From NCBI GenBank assembly GCA_023512835.1, contig CM042092.1, positions 29,957,543 through 30,021,542 of the forward strand: DNA of 64,000 bases, written 5' to 3'. This DNA comes from Taxillus chinensis. Taxonomy: Eukaryota > Streptophyta > Magnoliopsida > Santalales > Loranthaceae. This document shows, in pieces, positions 42,884 through 54,550 of this stretch (positions within the stretch are counted from its first letter, which is position 1; the number at the start of each line of letters is the position of its first letter). The notes under the pieces were generated by a model, which had not been told where the DNA came from, searched no databases, and saw only the letters and a list, made by a program, of their open reading frames with translations. Both the position numbers and the translations under genes were made by a program.

Positions 42884-44379
42884 TGACGGACAAGATTTTT
42901 AGCCTCTCTAAAAGAGCTAGCTAATGTCGTTAAATCTCTCTTCAAAATAATAAATTCCCTAAGTTTGCACTAAAAGAATAGCAGCAAGAAAGGGGTCGAA
43001 CCCACAGGGATTAACCTAGTTCTCCAGTTCTCAAATCAAAACACCCAATTACTATTGTTCTATAAAATGTCTTGGCAAAAAGTTTTCTTTTTTTAAACTA
43101 AAGATCTAATTTTTATGTGGTTTTCTGAATAAACAAAGAAAGTAAACTGATTTTAGGATTAAGTTTCAAGGATTAAAAGCATCTAGGGTCACAATTTCAC
43201 CTCCCTATGTTATCTCTCTGGTTCATGGTATTAGGGTTGTCTGATTGAAAACATGCTAAACATAAGCCAAGGACAACAAATGGTCATTGAGGTCCTTTTA
43301 AGAGTTGTATGCCAGAATGGTCATCTAAACACACAAACATGCAAAGCCAATAAATCATACTTGCAAAAGGATAATGATCACACCAATCACAAATAAGTTA
43401 TGAATCTCAATCCGCCCCAGACTAGGGCTAAGAATACCAAGGTGTACATCCAAAGATAGAATTAAGAACAGATTCATAAAACATGCAAAACTCAATCATC
43501 CAAACCCAAATATTCATAAACACAAGAAAGCAACAAGGGGGCTACATTGCTCCCCTAGATTAAAAGACTACTCACGCATGATTACAAGCAAAACCATAGC
43601 AGAAAAGCTAAACATCTTCTTCTTGATCACGCGCACAGCAAAGCTTCAAATCCAGGCTCCAAAATCCGCGACGGCGCTGCGACGGCTGCTCTCCTAGGTC
43701 AAGGAGCACCTCCAAATCGTGGAGCCTCTCTCTCTCTCTAAAAACGTGTAGGGGGTTAGGCATACACAGCAGAGGGCGTGGAGCTCTTATTTATAGAGTT
43801 TGGATGGGCCTTGAGGTGTGTAACCTAGCCCATCTATCAAAACGGCGTAGTTTTGATAAGTAACACTCGAAACATTAAAAACTCTATCTTCCATCCACAA
43901 TTTGGACTTGGGCCTTCAGGAACAAATGATCGGCATGGAAAAACGATTGGATCGGTCCAAAAATATCTCTGCACGCCAATTTGCACGTGATATGGTGAAT
44001 TCATGTGCACCTCCAAATCAGCTCAAACTTCACCCCAAGCTTCCTTGCATCATGTAGAGGCCCGAGAGGCAAAAATATGCTTGCACGTGAATTGGGTGAA
44101 TTCACGTTCAGCTCCAAATGCTCTGAAATTTCTGTGGTAGGTAGATGACATCATTCTAAGAAACTTTTGTTCTTGCACACAAATTGTTTGAGGCCATCTA
44201 CTATGTCAAAAGTGAGGTCCAAAATCTGCCAAAACGACTTAAAAACGCATGTATTTGCAACTAGCATCTTCCTAGGGGTTAGAGCAAATATATATGATAT
44301 ATGAAGCAATAAGGCTCTAATCATGCTCTTAAACATCCTAAATAAACACTAGAATAACGGCATAAAATGCACGTTATCA
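42884..44379 (-). repeat. Element F 3' LTR (1496 bp)
   Basis: On the plus strand it runs TGACGGACAAGATTTTTAGC to GCACGTTATCA. It has TATA on the minus strand at 43796-43786 (CTATAAATAAG), one ACGT palindrome at 43838-43859, and a G-box hairpin at 44083-44109. The segment 43998-44270 is strongly similar to the U3 of element C (21186-21460). Confidence 0.92.
43786..43859 (-). promoter_or_regulatory. ACGT palindrome and TATA in the element F 3' LTR
   Basis: The minus strand reads ATCAAAAC-TACGCC-GTTTTGAT (43859-43838), then CTATAAATAAG about 40 bases later. It differs from the A and C box by one base (ACGCC for ACGTC). The 5' LTR copy is at 55762-55741 with TATA at 55701-55691. Confidence 0.65.
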
Positions 44380-46023
44380 AATACACCACACTTGAACCAT
44401 TGCTTGTCCTCAAGCAAAAACATACAAGCATGCAAAAATAAAATAAACACGTGATCAAACGAAAGAAAAATAAAATAACAATCAAGGAGAATCATGGTTT
44501 CCTAAGCATGCAACTCTATCATGATGAAATGGGAATTTAAGCATCAAAATGCGTCATAACTTAGTTCATTCATGTCCATATCCCTAGTCCAACAACCATG
44601 CAAGCAATACCTATCAATGAACAATGATAGAATAATTTCAGATATGAGCAAGCAATCCATGATAAAATAGCACCTAGTTTCCCTTTAAATTCTTACCAAG
44701 GATAAGCGACCTCACTCAAATATAATAATTCTCAAGCCCCAATACCTATCAATGAACAATGGATGGAAAACTCTATCTCTACACTCGCCATCAGCTATTG
44801 ATTAAGTACTTGCCAAGCAATCATGAGAGTTCCCTATTGTGCTCATCAAAGAAAACACACTCTCTATTCTACTTTATTTGAACTCACACTCTATTCTAAA
44901 CTCAATAAACTCACACTCTATTCTAAACTCAATAAACTCACACTCTATTCTAATAACTGATAAAACAAAACAATGAGCTAAAGAATTGAGCTCAACACTC
45001 TCAAAACAAAACCGAGCCAATGTGGCTACAAATTTAAACAATCACACAAAAAACATCAAGCCAGGTGCGGCTTTTATTCCGAATCTTTCTTTCTTTCTTT
45101 TTTTAAGTAATAACCTTACAAGGTTGCATTTTATGCTCTCCCTTGATGGATTATTCACTCTTTTTTTTTACTCACATATCACATAAATAAGACTGATTTT
45201 TCTAATGCATACCCCTTGCCATTTTGCTACATAAGGAGAGACAAAAAATCATTGATGTCTCACATCCCATTTTCCAATTAAGTGATGGCTTTTTCACATT
45301 CTATATCACGACCTTTTCCAATAATATCACAAAATAAAGAAAAGAATGCAAAGACAATCCACAATGACTTAGAGGTCTTGCATCCTAACTAAACACACCA
45401 AACACCGAGCACTAATAAGTAATCACATGCTTACTTGACTCCTACCATTAAATAACCAATGTTGAATGCAAGATCAGAGCAAATCAAACTATTACCCATA
45501 CCCTAAATGTCACTCAAGGGCTAAAAAGAAGCTGTTCTCATTTTTCATTTCTTTTTCACTCAACTTTAAGGGTTACTTAGGTCTATCATAGCATTTCATG
45601 CTCGGCTAATATTCAAAACTCAGCTCCAAAAACATGGTGATATCATTCAAGAGATATAGACATGATTAAACCAATTCAGAGCACATTTTAACTACTTTAA
45701 CACCCTTATCACAACATGATACTAATGTGGCATAAAAATTAAATTTTAAGCCAAAATTGCATACTTAATATTCATGTCTCCACAAACAAATCATTCAATC
45801 AAACAACTCAAACAATCATGCAAAAAAATTTTTTTTTGTTTTTTTTTTGTTTTTGATAAAACATGCAATCACAACATAAAAGAAAAGCAAGTGGCTCAAG
45901 TCACTCCCCCATACACCACACTTAAAATATGCTATGTCCGCATGGCATAAAAGAAGGAGTAGGAAAAAACAGTTACCCCTGGTTTGGCACATTGTAATAG
46001 TAGATGACATTGGCCACCATTCG
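44380..46023 (-). other. Element F 3' noncoding region and purine-rich tracts
   Basis: About 1.6 kb of AT-rich DNA without a supportable ORF. The sense strand has AAGTGTGGTGTATT directly before the 3' LTR (44393-44380), the likely plus-strand primer, and a second AAGTGTGGTGTATGGGGGAG near 45925-45905. The phrase TTGAGGACAAGCAATGGTTC precedes the first. Tandem CTCACACTCTATTCTAAACT-type units lie at about 44880-44955. Confidence 0.6.
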
Positions 46024-48325
46024 TCACACCTGAGCCACAAAGTCAGCCGACGTCTCGCCGCGTACTTCCCAATTTTCCTTCCCTTGCAGAATACCCATCA
46101 TGTAGTAGCAAACAAAGATCCCACAACTGAATTGGTCAGCGTTGGGGAATTTGCATTTCATTGTAGTGAATAAGAGGGAGCTTGTCCGCCAACAAGCCTT
46201 CTTTGATCATTGCCACTTTCATGCGTTTGATGAACCCATGCACTAACGTCTTTTCCGTTTAGCAAACCCTTCGCCTTGGCTTGGATCATATAGCACGGCA
46301 TGGCCTACATCCAGATTCACACGGACAAGTACATAGTGGCGGTCAATGTGCACCGGAATCGGCACCTCATGCATACCATGCCAAGGGCGGTGCCCTTCAT
46401 TCTCTCCATTAATGCGTTGGCGCCATACCTCCTCGGACAGGGGTTGATTGAAAAGCTCACACAGCATGATGGAAGTGTACCCGGTTAAGGGGTAATTATG
46501 AGGCTCGGCCTCCACGACATACCGCATGGTCCTGCAGGAAGAGGTCTATCTCGTCGGCATAGAGATATTCATTCTCTAAGATCCTCTTCAAGCTAAAAGG
46601 AGTGAAGATATCATTATCCCGTATAAATCGAGCCCTATGACCTGTGGAATTGATGAATTCTTCAAATGCTGCTTGGCTCTCTTCAGACGATAAAGCTGGA
46701 TTAATGATTAAATGAACAGGAGTGCCAAGTAGATCTTCGGGTTCAGCGGCATGTATGCACCCCAAGATCCTGGAAGTATAGCAGGCACCAGGGGCCGAGA
46801 ATATGCAGGATCTGTAAAAGGATGAAAGGGTGAATACCCTGCTGCCGGCTGCCTCCTCTTGAGGTTGGAAGGGTGAATACCCTGTTCTTTGGTCTTGCCT
46901 CCTCCGGGTGAGAGTAAGGTGGCTGAGTGAAGGTTCTGTTGAGGTGGATCTGCCTGGGCTGGATAAACATCTTCGGGGGGATGGAGAGGGTTCTTCATCG
47001 GATATCTCCACTATAGGAGAACGTTTTGATGCTTTCCTCTTGCTCAAAGCCTTCCAGATTTTGCCTAGGAGGCCTTTGACTTCTTTATTGTCCTTCCTCA
47101 GGGCTTCCACCTCGCGCTGGGTTCCGGCATTGGCCTCCCCGAGCTGCTGTGTTTCTTGCCTCCAAGCTTCGATAGATGCGGCAGGAGGAGCTTCGGGGCC
47201 TCCCATGCTCTAGGTGATGCGGAGCGGCTACATCCGGGGGCCTCCCATGCTCGGTTCTAGGTTGTGAAGTAGCTTGTTGGTCTCCAGGAGATGAGGGCCA
47301 TTAATTCTTCAAATTGGGCATTAGTGATGTGCCCATTAGTGATCGCCCAATTGATGACCTCCACTTCACTCACCACCTGCCCACTAATGCCTTGAAAGAA
47401 ATTGAAAATGTCTTCTTTGTGTACATTGAACTGCATGTACATGGCGGTGAGTCTCGGATAGAGTCCGCTTCCTTTGATCCAAATGAGGAGAGGTCTCCCT
47501 TGCAAAGTCTGTGGATCGCTCCACATGAACACCGTGCCTAGCGGGCTGTGATGGAGGAGGAACATTGGTTGCCCAATGACCTCTCGGTACTGACCCCCAA
47601 ACCTCCTTCACCTGCAATACTCTTAACACCCAGGGAGAAGGAAAAGTAATGCTCTCCATGGAGGAAAATTGCAAAGCGAGCATGCTTTGAAATATCACAC
47701 ACAAAATTCTGCCATTGATCTGCTTGGATGAGTTTTTCTTCCACCAATTAAAAATGGTAGTGGCCCAATCCACATTTAGCATATGATCAATGCTATACAT
47801 GAACTCCAGGTGTGGCTTAGGCACACTATCTAGCCCACTGGTCTGAATCAATAAGCATTTCCCTACCAGGTAAGCTAGGCATCTAAATTTTCCAACAAAA
47901 CCATTCTTGGTATACTGCCTTCGACTTTGAAATTTTCTAGCATAGTTACATGCAGTACCAAATTCTCCTAGGCTTAGGCAGGGAAACTATTACTTGGGTT
48001 CGGGGAGGTTAAAGCAATTTCTAATAATATCAGGGGTTATTCGACATAAACTCCTTGCACAACCCCTATCGGTTCATCCTCACTCCCCAGAGACAGATGC
48101 ATAGAAGTCTTGTAAGGCAGAATAAGAAATAGCTGGGCCGGGCAGATACTAACCTTTGTAATCCCGAGTTTGAATTTTAACAGCCACCTCTCTAGCCCAG
48201 CCCGACTATGAAGCCTCCAAAGCCTCGCATGTCAAGAGCATGCCCCAAGAGTATCTCCTCCTCGGTTGGCTATCAGCACTAGGTGAGTGCACCTCCTCCC
48301 GGCCAGTCCTCCTTGTGCGCACCAT
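46024..48325 (-). pseudogene. Element F third ORF: plant-transposon-protein-like N-terminus and Ulp1/C48-like cysteine protease C-terminus, broken
   Basis: The ATG at 48325 gives MVRTRRTGREEVHSPSADSQ. After frame breaks, text near 48030 reads ITPDIIRNCFNLP, then HLEFMYSIDHMLNVDWATTI and NGRILCVIFQSMLALQF (47815-47640). Both resemble the putative plant transposon protein domain. A Q/E/K-rich probable coiled coil (VEALRKDNKEVKGLLGKIWK) starts near 47110. The C-terminus has PVHIDRHYVLVRV (His codon at 46338), GHAVLYDP (Asp codon at 46287), IPQ, and DQFSCGIFVCYYM (Cys codon at 46125): the His, Asp, Gln, Cys order of Ulp1/SUMO proteases. A TAG at 46243 and two frameshifts lie between Asp and Cys. 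A Ulp1-like role is inferred from motifs only. Confidence 0.68.
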
Positions 48326-48439
48326 CTTTGGAATGAGAAAATAAGAACAAAGAGCAGAAACTCAAGAGCAAGAGAGCAAAAGGGCAGAGTTTCTCTAATA
48401 CTCGGATCCGGAGTGATTTTGGTGTGGAAGCCTTTGAAG

Positions 48440-48960
48440 ATGGCCTCCCTTTATATAGCGTGCAGAAGGAAAGAGGCTCCAATTGGCGTGATACACGTGC
48501 CCCTAACTTTTCGAGTGTTCGGCCAAAATACCCTCTCGCACGTGAATTGGCTGAATTGGCGTGCGGTCGAATCGTCCCAAACTTTGGTGGTAGGTCCCCA
48601 CCGAGTGGCAAGCAATACTTCCTTCCGCACGTGAATTGTAGGAAGCTTCTAGGAGGGCTAAAATCGGTATTTTGCATTTTTTGGGCCTCCATATGACAAC
48701 TAGAAATTCGCGTGCAAGAGTAAACGTGATTCACATGGTCTTCATCTACCATTCCAGAAGTTACGGCTCAAAAGGAGGTGCACGTGAATTGGGCAATTCA
48801 CGTGCAAATTCACGTTCGGGCCCAAACTGGCCCAAATTTCTCCACCGAGTTGCTTATGCATTATGGACCATCTTTAAGTCTTGCACGTGAATTGTTTGAG
48901 CCCATCTTCAAGCACTTTTGGGCTTCACTTGCTCCTTGCTCCTTGACTTTGACTTTAAAA
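48440..48960 (-). promoter_or_regulatory. Internal U3-like cassette before the third ORF of F
   Basis: It has six or more CACGTGAATT or AATTGGCGTGC motifs, including a perfect hairpin at 48780-48805 (12-base arms, GG loop). On the minus strand CTATATAAAGG lies at about 48450, 125 bases upstream of the ATG at 48325. The design (G-box hairpins, TATA, then a leader) copies LTR U3 structure but lies inside the element. It could be an internal promoter for the third ORF or the remnant of a captured LTR. Confidence 0.5.
48780..48805. repeat. Perfect G-box hairpin inside element F
   Basis: GCACGTGAATTG, GG, CAATTCACGTGC: 12-base perfect arms with a 2-base loop. It is nearly the same as the hairpin in the element A LTR. 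Confidence 0.85.
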
Positions 48961-49175
48961 ATAATTCCACAAGTTCAGGACCCAAAAATTTGCTCATCCT
49001 GCACATGGTTAGCTAAGAAAGGAACAAAGTCTCCTGCACAATGGTTAGCTTGCAAACAAATTTATTGAAGAAAACAAATAAAAGAAAATAACATAAAATA
49101 AAACACAAGAATAAACATTGGGTTGCCTCCCAACCACGCTTTATTTAAAGTCCGTAGCTAGACTTTCGGTGATGA

Positions 49176-50330
49176 TCATGCAATGGTGAAAGAGAGGGAA
49201 TCAACTATCTCCCTCTGAGTTGAATCAAAGTAAGGTTTCAGCCTATTGCCATTCACCCAAAATTTCTTGCCATCTACGACTTGGAGCTCAAAGCTCCCAT
49301 ATGGCTTCTTATCAACTATCACAAAAGGTCCCATCCACTTGGACCTTAATTTGCCAGGAAATAACCTCAACCTTGTGTTAAATAGAAGAACTTTCTGCCC
49401 TAAGGTTAAAGGTTCATTGTTGAGTTGCCTATCATGCCATTTCTTAGTTCTTTCTTTGTAAAATTTAGCACTATCATAGGCATCCAACCTAAGCTCATCT
49501 AACTCAATTAATTGGGTCATCCTAAGCTCCTTGATCTCTTGTGGGTTGAAATTTAACTTCTTCAAGGCCCAATGAGCCTTGTGTTCTAGTTCCACAGGCA
49601 AGTGACATGCCTTACCATATAGAATACGGTAAGGTGACATCCCAATGGGAGTTTTGTAAGCTGTCCTATAGGCCCATAAGGCTTCATCAAGCCTTTGAGA
49701 CCAATCTTTCCTATTGGCTCCAACAGTTTTCTCTAAAATGGCCTTAATCTCCCTGTTGGACACTTCGCTTGTCCATTAGCTTGTGGGTGGTAAGCTAAAG
49801 ACTTCCTATGAGTGACACCATACTTGTTTAATAATTTATCAAACAATTTGTTGCGAAAATGACTACCCTCATCACCGATTATAGCCCTTGGTGTCCCAAA
49901 ACGGCTAAAGATGTTCCTAGTAAGGAAGTGAGTCACAACCCTTGCATCATTCACTCTAGTAGGAATAGCTTCTACCCACTTAGACACATAATCCACAGCA
50001 AGCAAAATGTATGAATACCCATCGAATTGGGGAATGGCCCCATGAAGTCAATGCCCCAAATGTCAAAAATTTCAACCTGGAAGAATTCCAGTTAATGGCA
50101 TCTCATTTTTCCTAGATAGACCACCTACCCTTTGACATCTATCACACTTTTTGATGTAGACATAGGTGTCTTTCACCATGTGAGGCCAATAAAAGCCACA
50201 CCGCATGATCTTAGCCATAGTTCTCTGCACCCCAAAGTGGCCCCCCATAATGTGATGCATGACAATGATGAATTATGTCATCTACCTCCTCCTCAAGGAC
50301 ACACTTTCTTATGATTTGGTCCGGACACCT
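49176..50330 (-). pseudogene. Element F integrase, frameshift at the catalytic Glu
   Basis: The zinc-binding part reads HHIMGGHFGVQRTMAKIMRC and CDRCQRVGG (50260-50110). The core has [17 protein letters not shown] and GTPRAIIGDEGSHFRNKLFD, each with a catalytic Asp. At HPQANGQA the frame breaks: one G is missing at about 49766, exactly at the Glu codon. The next frame continues [20 protein letters not shown] and is open to the stop at 49176, with [20 protein letters not shown] and [18 protein letters not shown]. The C-terminal phrase structure is typical of Athila. Confidence 0.87.
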
Positions 50331-50399
50331 CCTATAAAGAATTGGGTCTTCCCAAATGTATTTCCTAGCATCCACTACCAATTTCTTTCTTTGGTGATA

Positions 50400-51100
50400 G
50401 TCTAACTGCTGGGTATGAACCCAGTGGCTAAATAATTTGCTATGTCGGCAAACCAAGGAAGATGATGCACCTCAAACAACTTCTCATCAGGAAAGTCATC
50501 TACAATGGGTAGAGACTTAGGTGCATTCTCCACACGGGAGAGGTGATCAGCCACGAAATTTAGGGCTCCCTTTGTGTCTCTAATTTCAAGGTCAAATTCC
50601 TGTAAGAGGAGAACCCACCTAATCAAGCGTGGCTTAGCTTCTTTTTTTCGCAAACAAATATTTCAACGCAAAGCATGATCGGTGTAAACAATGACTTTAG
50701 ACCCCAAAAGGTAGGGTCTAAACTTGTTGCGACCATAAACCACAGCTAGCAACTCTTTCTCGGTGGTGGTATAGTTCTGTTGAGCATCATCTAAGGTCTT
50801 ACTAGCATAGTAAATGACCCTAAACACCTTTTCTCGCCTTTACCCTAAGACTACCCCCACAAGATAATCACTCGCATCACACATTAGCTCAAAAGGTTGA
50901 GCCCAGTCGGGTGTGACTATAACAATGCGATGACTAACTTACCCTTTAGGATGTTGAAAGCTTCTAAGCAATCTGCATTAAACTCAAAGCTAGTGTCTTT
51001 TTCTAACAACCTACTCATGGGTTTTGCAATTTTTGAGAAGTCCTTAATAAATCTCCTATAAAAGCCGGCATGGCCAAGGAAACTTCTCACTCCTTTTTCA
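50400..51100 (-). pseudogene. Element F RNase H
   Basis: Text includes [20 protein letters not shown] and [17 protein letters not shown] (50640-50520), the C-terminal RNase H block with the conserved DHLSR. Upstream, on the minus strand, the LLGSKVIVYTDHA-like region (about 50710-50660) is broken. Frame changes near 50650 and 50850. Confidence 0.75.
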
Positions 51101-51970
51101 TTGGTTGGAGGTGGCGAGTCTCAATAGTGGAGATTTTTGCCTTGTCTACCTCCAAACCATGTGCGACACCTTGTGCCCTAGAACTATCCCCTCTGTTACC
51201 ATGAAATGGCATTTCTCCCAATTTAGGACTAGTTCCTTCTCCTCACATCTCTCTAAGACCACATCTAGATTTCTCAATCGTTGGTAAGAGGAACCAAACA
51301 CCGAGAAGTCATCCATGAAGACCTCCATGATCTCCTCAACCAAACCCTGAAAAATAGCCATCATACACCTTTGAAAGGTGGCGGGGGCATTACAAAGCCC
51401 AAATGGCATTCTCCTAAATGCAAATGTGCCAAAAGGGCACGTGAAGGTGGTCTTTTCTTGATCCTCGGGCTTAACCATGATCTGATTATACCCGAATAGC
51501 CATCTAAAAAGCGATAGTGACTATAGCCAGCTAACCTATCCAACATTTGGTCAATGAAAGGAAGAGGAAAATGATCCTTCCTAGTGGCCTTGTTCAGCTT
51601 CCTATAGTCAACACACACTCTCCACCCCGTCACGGTGCGAGATGGGATCAATTCATTTTTCTCATTCTTAATCACAGTCATGCCCCCTTTCTTGGGCACA
51701 ACATGCAATGGACTCACCCACTCACTATCTCGAAATAGCATAAATTATACCCGCATTTTTCCATTTTAAAATTTCTTTTCTAATAACTTCTTTCATAGCA
51801 GGGTTTAATCTTCTTTGTCTTTCAAAGGTGGGTTTAAAATCATCATTCATCAAAATCTTATGCATGCAAATTCCTGGACTAATACCCCTAATGTCTTCAA
51901 TGTTCCATCCTAGGGCCTTTTTGTGTTTCCTAAGGACTTCTAACAATTGAGTACACTCCACATCATTCAA
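51101..51970 (-). pseudogene. Element F reverse transcriptase
   Basis: Blocks: LLEVLRKHKKALGWNIEDIR and GISPGICMHKILMNDDFKPT (51945-51830), SEWVSPLHVVPKKGGMTVIK, WRVCVDYRKLNKATRKDHFP and FIDQMLDRLAGY (51725-51530), then TFTCPFGTFAFRRMPFGLCN and the catalytic FMDDFSVFG near 51315-51290. Both Asp of the motif are present. Frameshifts near 51730 and 51500 split it. The wording is characteristic of Athila RT. Confidence 0.88.
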
Positions 51971-52905
51971 ATTAGAAGCAACAATGACAGGGGAATTGAT
52001 TTGTAGAGTCTAGAAATTCATACCTTAGGTGTCCAGGCAGCTCCTTCGGTTCCGGAGCTGGATGCATGTCATCTTCTTTCTCCTCCTCGGCTTGCTCCAA
52101 AGAGTTTGTAGTTTGCTCATCTTCCTCAGTTGTCAAGTACATCTCTTCATCTTGTTGAGCTTCTATAAGTGAAGGGCTCCATCATTGGTGGTGGTAATTT
52201 CTTCCGCCAAGTAATCTTCCACCAATTCCTCAAGGTCTTCAACCCAAAGGCAATCCTCCTCCTCTTGACCTTGCAAAGCCTTCCCCATGTGGAAGACTAA
52301 GGTCTCCTCATTAATTCTCGAGTTAGCTGCCCTTGAGCAACATCAATCAATGCACAACCCGTTCGAGAAACGGTCTTCCAAGGAGTAGCCGAACTCCTCT
52401 ATCTTCTTCCATCTCCAAAACAACAAAGTCCGCCGGAAATATGAAGGAACCCACTTTGACTAGCACATCTTCAATAATTCCTTCAGGCCTTCAGTGGACC
52501 GGTCTGCGAACCGCAATGATATGGAAGTGGGCTTCATGCCCTTAAGCCCAAGCCGCTTATACAAAGCGAAGGAAATCAAATTGATGCTGGCCCCTAAATC
52601 ACATAGGGCCTGCTGCTGTGGTGCATTGCCAATCACACAAGGGAGATTAAAGCTGCCCGGATCTTTATGCTTGATGGGCAAACTCGTTGAACAACACTGC
52701 TCACCTCGTTAGTGATCGCCACCGTCTCATGATCCCCATATTTCCTCTTCTTTGTCACAAAATCTTTGATGTATTTTCCGTACCTAGGCATCTGCTCCAA
52801 AACTTCCACAAATGGAATGTTAATCTCAAGCTTCTTGAACAAACTCAGGAAGCGCTCATACTCTTCTTCAACCCCTCGGTTCCTCGGCCTCCGAGGAAAT
52901 GGCAT
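51971..52905 (-). pseudogene. Element F protease and linker
   Basis: RFLSLFKKLEINIPFVEVLE and KYIKDFVTKKRKYGDHETVA (52865-52720) lead to DPGSFNLPCVIGN and ALCDLGASINLISFALYKRL (about 52660-52560). Here the active site reads Asp-Leu-Gly, as usual in Athila. The linker to RT contains EPKELPGHLRYEF near 52040, a phrase typical of the lineage. The linker in between is rich in Glu and frame-broken. Confidence 0.85.
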
Positions 52906-52947
52906 ACTAGGCCTGAGCTCTTGCTTCTGTTCTTGACTATTCTGTCT

Positions 52948-54550
52948 TTACTCAGTTGCTTGTCCTTCTTCTCTTGCACTCTTTCTTGACTTTATCCGAT
53001 TTTCCTTGGTCTTGACTTCCAAGGGTCTGCTTTGTTCTTCTGGAATTGCCTTCTTCTTAGGCTCTTCGGCTTCATTCGATGTCTTCCCGCTCCTTAGAGT
53101 GATTGCCTTGCAACTCTCCTTGGGGTTCACCTCGGTGTCACTTGGAAAAGAATTGGTTGACACCCCTTGATTTACATTCTGTGCCATACTCACAAGTAAT
53201 CGGCTCCATATTCTTAATTGAAGATTCTAGTGTGACTACCCTTTCCTCCAAATTATCCTCTCTTTTGGTTGGCTCATCCACATTCCGATATACCCTTCCT
53301 CTTTCTTGTTGAGGCCGAGGTCGTTTCGCTCGAATCCGGGAGGTGGGTGTAAATAATTATCCGTAGCATACGGATTCCCTTCATCCCGGGGGGCACATAT
53401 TTGTCCTGAAATGAGGTATCTCCCCCTCGGTTCCGAGTTCTCTCGAAATGGTTGAGATTGCCGCCGATTCCTGGTTGTACCCTAGTTGTTGTTGTTGAGG
53501 ATAAAATTGCTATTTCGGGTACAAGCCCTTTCCTCCAACATAATTTGCTTCTTGACTCCACTCCAGCCCCGCTCAACTACCGGTAAAGCTTGTTGTGATC
53601 CTTCAACTTTAAGAGCCAATACTTCCATGCCTTTCACTAAAGCTTGAATCGTGCTTGCATATCATTGGAAGAATTATCAATCGAAGCTATCTTCTCCCTT
53701 GGCTTTGAAGTACGCACATTAGACCACCGCCAATCAGCTAATGACAGCCTCTCCAAGAGCTCTGCTGCTGCGTCAGGCTCTAGATTCATCAAGCATCCTC
53801 CAGCAAGTGCATTCACCTTGTCTTGTGAATGGGACCGAAGACCTGTGTAGAAAGATTCAATTTGAATCCACTGGGGTCTTCCATGATCAGGGCATCTTCT
53901 CACTAAGTCTTTGAAACGCTCCCAAGCTTCATGAAGAGTCTCCATCTCATCTTGCCTGAACCTGCTAATCTCTCCTCCGAGCTGGATCACCTTGGAAGGA
54001 GGGAAGTACTTTGACATGAACTTGGTCCGCATCTCCTCCCAAGTGTTGATTGAACCTGTTGGCGGATGATTGAACCACCAAAGAGCTCTATCCCTTAAAG
54101 AGAAAGGGAAAAGCCTTAGCTTTATGGCCTCCTCCAACACGTTGTTGATCTTGATGGTGTCACACACCTGGTAGAACCTCATCAAATGCTGGTGTGGATC
54201 ATCCACGGCTGTTCCTCCAAACGCGTTATTGCTCACCATGTTGATCAACGCCGGCTTGACTCAAAGCTATTTGCTTGGACTCTTGTCTGCCGAATCCCAG
54301 AATAATGGTCCGACATCATCGGCCTCGCATAATCTAAGAAGGTTATGGGCATAAACCTATTACCCTCTTCTTCTGGATATTGGCCATTGTAATTGGCCCC
54401 TCCGTGCGGTGCACCACCATCGGTCCGAGATCCGCCATCGGATCGCCTACAGTTTGCTCCAAGCCTTGTAGTGCTTCTTCCGCCTCACGTCTTGCTTCCC
54501 TAGTCGCTCTACGACGAGCTCGAACAACCTTTCAGGTTCCCGCGTAAATT
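52948..54550 (-). pseudogene. gag: Element F gag (Athila type)
   Basis: The main block (54248-53640) is open for 203 residues: DPHQHLMRFYQVCDTIKINN, LRLFPFSLRDRALWWFNHPP, WEEMRTKFMSKYFPPSKVIQ, EISRFRQDEMETLHEAWERF and CPDHGRPQWIQIESFYTGL. This is the Retrotrans_gag capsid fold of the lineage. Upstream text RARRRATREARREAEEALQG near 54500 belongs to the N-terminus. The C-terminal part (53193-52948) has NPKESCKAITLRSGKTS, the Athila hallmark. No CCHC knuckle is visible, in keeping with the lineage. Confidence 0.87.

Noticed and set aside
46908..47213. Plus-strand ORF opposite the third ORF of F
   Set aside because: It is antisense to the coiled-coil part of the third ORF, with no domain of its own.
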